A stretch of DNA of 12,451 nucleotides. It comes from Treponema sp. GTDB lineage: Bacteria; Spirochaetota; Spirochaetia; Treponematales; Treponemataceae. The position numbers and the translations under genes were made by a program. The DNA lies in contig SFOB01000070.1 of assembly GCA_004554075.1 (NCBI GenBank), positions 1-12,451 of the forward strand, given 5' to 3'. Below are positions 12,361 to 12,451 of the stretch, one piece after another (the first letter of the stretch is position 1; each line of letters opens with the position of its first letter). The notes beneath the pieces are model-generated. The model saw only the letters and a program-made list of their open reading frames with translations. It searched no databases and was not told where the DNA came from.

Positions 12361-12451
12361 GCTGCACATTTTGGCGGGCGCTCCGAAAATCGGCAAGTCC
12401 TGGCTGGCGCTGTGGCTCTGCCTCTGCGTTGCGAAGGGAGAATCTGTGTGG
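12347..12451 (+). CDS. Fragment of an AAA/RecA-like ATPase (mobile-element replication type), both ends missing
   Basis: In a frame different from potB, the last ~105 bases read LLPEGLHILAG, then APKIGKSWLALW, then LCLCVAKGESVW. The Walker A is GAPKIGKS at 12377-12400. This matches, from memory, the RepA-like/AAA_25 ATPases carried by integrative elements of Clostridia, where LLPEGLHILAG-x-PKIGKSWLALWLC is strongly conserved. The frame is open to the window end. Upstream it meets a TAG at 12314-12316 inside potB, and no start codon with ribosome binding site exists. The usual N-terminal ~40 residues of such ATPases are absent. It is GC-rich (well above the rest of the window), so it is not native to this locus or organism. 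Confidence 0.75.
   Translation, partial: MLPEGLHILAGAPKIGKSWLALWLCLCVAKGESVW

Overview
The window looks like chromosome from a Treponema-like spirochaete of the host-associated or rumen type. This rests on moderate A+T content, gene content and the style of the intergenic repeats. It is an inference, and there is no rRNA or tRNA here to fix it. The last ~95 bases are an exception: they are GC-rich, and their reading frame matches ATPases of Firmicutes integrative elements, so the right edge is probably a misassembly or foreign junction.

Left part (1-3.2 kb, minus strand): thrA, a bifunctional aspartokinase-homoserine dehydrogenase, is followed downstream by ilvN, the acetolactate synthase small subunit, which runs off the window. 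Together they belong to the aspartate-threonine-isoleucine route. A ~140-bp repeat with inverted ends lies between them. A second copy with an almost identical 42-bp core, in opposite orientation, lies at about 5.5 kb.

Middle (3.2-8.7 kb): four diverged palindromes of 36-37 bp spaced every 73-75 bp lie directly upstream of an A+T-rich orphan gene with a PD-(D/E)XK-nuclease-like C-terminus. This array is the most unusual native structure in the window. A convergent gene encodes a DEDDh 3'-5' exonuclease with a BRCT-like tail. A divergent GH36 alpha-galactosidase follows, then a cruciform-type element with complementary loops, then recX on the minus strand.

Right part (8.7-12.45 kb): rplM-rpsI (ribosomal proteins L13 and S9) form a minus-strand operon with a good promoter, a leader hairpin and an intrinsic terminator. 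Upstream is a gene for a small two-helix membrane protein. Divergent from it is the polyamine ABC-transporter operon: potA (ATPase, GTG start, structured leader), then potB (permease). PotB is intact through residue ~260 of a usual ~270-300. There its frame ends in an abrupt switch to a Walker-A-bearing ATPase reading frame at about 12,346-12,356.

No complete mobile element, CRISPR-Cas locus, tRNA or rRNA was found.
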